Source of the DNA: Gryganskiella cystojenkinii | Taxonomy: Eukaryota; Mortierellomycota; Mortierellomycetes; Mortierellales; Mortierellaceae | Length of the DNA: 18,935 nt | Direction: 5' to 3' | NCBI GenBank assembly: GCA_015852425.1 | Contig: JAAAIG010000759.1 | Location: 1 to 18,935 of the forward strand | In this document: positions 18,639-18,935 of the stretch, piece by piece | Layout of the letters: each line of letters opens with the position of its first letter | Position numbering within the stretch: position 1 is the stretch's first letter | Program-made: the position numbers and the translations under genes | The notes under the pieces: generated by a model | Seen by the model: only the letters and a program-made list of their open reading frames with translations | What the model was told of the DNA's origin: nothing | Database searches by the model: none

Positions 18639-18852
18639 AAAAGTTAAAAACAATTGAAACAAAACCAAAAAAAAACTCGTAGCACCTATTCAGAATTCTT
18701 CAATCCTCGCAAAAAAAAAAAAAAAGGGCAATGATTTACAAAGGAAACCCCATCAAGAACAAACGTTTATTCAAGAGTGTGGGAGCGCTCAGTAAAAAAA
18801 ACACGAGTTTTTTAAAAGATCAAAAAAGCATTAAGAAGGCTTTCAGGAAAAT

Positions 18853-18935
18853 TTACTCCTCGCAGACCTGGGTCTCGAGACCCTTGAAGGAGGTGACGGG
18901 AACGTACGAGACGTAGGTGTACAACTTCTCCTTGG
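18853..18935 (-). CDS. Partial C-terminal end of an unidentified, probably highly expressed protein
   Basis: On the minus strand, an open frame enters from the right edge and ends at TAA (18855-18853), giving the last 26 residues, including LYTYVSYVPVTSFKG and ending in QVCEE. Nearly every codon ends in C or G (AAG, GAG, TAC, ACC, GTC, TTC, CTC), unlike the neighbouring genes and typical of abundant fungal proteins. I cannot name the family from this tail. The gene converges on the transporter gene with 232 bp between stops. The plus-strand frame across 18731-18916 is its antisense shadow. Confidence 0.62.
   Translation of the reverse strand, partial: KEKLYTYVSYVPVTSFKGLETQVCEE

Noticed and set aside
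18731..18916. Plus-strand frame of 61 codons
   Set aside because: Overlaps the minus-strand gene tail, which has strong codon bias; the plus frame is its antisense plus A-rich sequence.
1..18935. tRNA, rRNA, CRISPR array, LTR or transposase gene
   Set aside because: Looked for box-B-like GGTTCRA motifs, regular spaced repeats, long direct repeats and transposase motifs by eye; none was convincing.

Overview
The window looks like nuclear DNA of a filamentous fungus, most likely an early-diverging one of the Mortierella type. The reasons are: spliceosomal introns with GT..AG ends of about 95-330 bp plus two of more than 1.6 kb, CT-rich leaders on the sense strand, polyQ/Ser/Thr-rich low-complexity proteins, a leucine-rich F-box protein with a decayed neighbour copy, and a fungal CAAX-ended G-gamma subunit next to an animal-like Ragulator subunit. 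The lineage is inferred from protein style, not from a marker gene.

Layout, left to right. (1) 1-240 (+): probable C-terminal end of a gene entering from the left, meeting tail to tail with (2) 269-2815 (-), an intronless 848-residue Ser/Thr/Gln-rich protein with one membrane helix near its C-terminus. (3) 2816-6260: a 3.4 kb non-coding region between two divergent genes. (4) 6261-7344 (+): a two-exon heterotrimeric G-protein gamma subunit with an unusually long N-terminal extension; its intron carries a 120-bp MITE-like element with TA target duplication. (5) 7434-8265 (-): frameshifted relic of an F-box/LRR gene, directly downstream of (6) 8297-10051 (-), an intact F-box/LRR gene. (7) 10678-14982 (-): a five-exon gene rebuilt by hand that encodes the Ragulator scaffold LAMTOR1/p18 (N-terminus MGCC). 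(8) 14983-15943: divergent promoter region. (9) 15944-18620 (+): a six-exon LAT-family (APC superfamily) amino-acid transporter with a 24-nt micro-exon. (10) 18853-18935 (-): the last codons of a gene entering from the right with strongly biased codon use.

Functionally, the right half pairs an amino-acid transporter with the lysosome/vacuole anchor of the Rag GTPase-TORC1 amino-acid sensor, transcribed divergently from 0.96 kb of shared DNA; the left half has a G-protein gamma subunit and a putative SCF adaptor. I see no CRISPR array, tRNA, rRNA or clearly novel multi-gene system. The most unusual items are the MITE in the G-gamma intron, the extended G-gamma, the cryptic LAMTOR1 gene with its two very long introns, and the unrecognised polyQ membrane protein.
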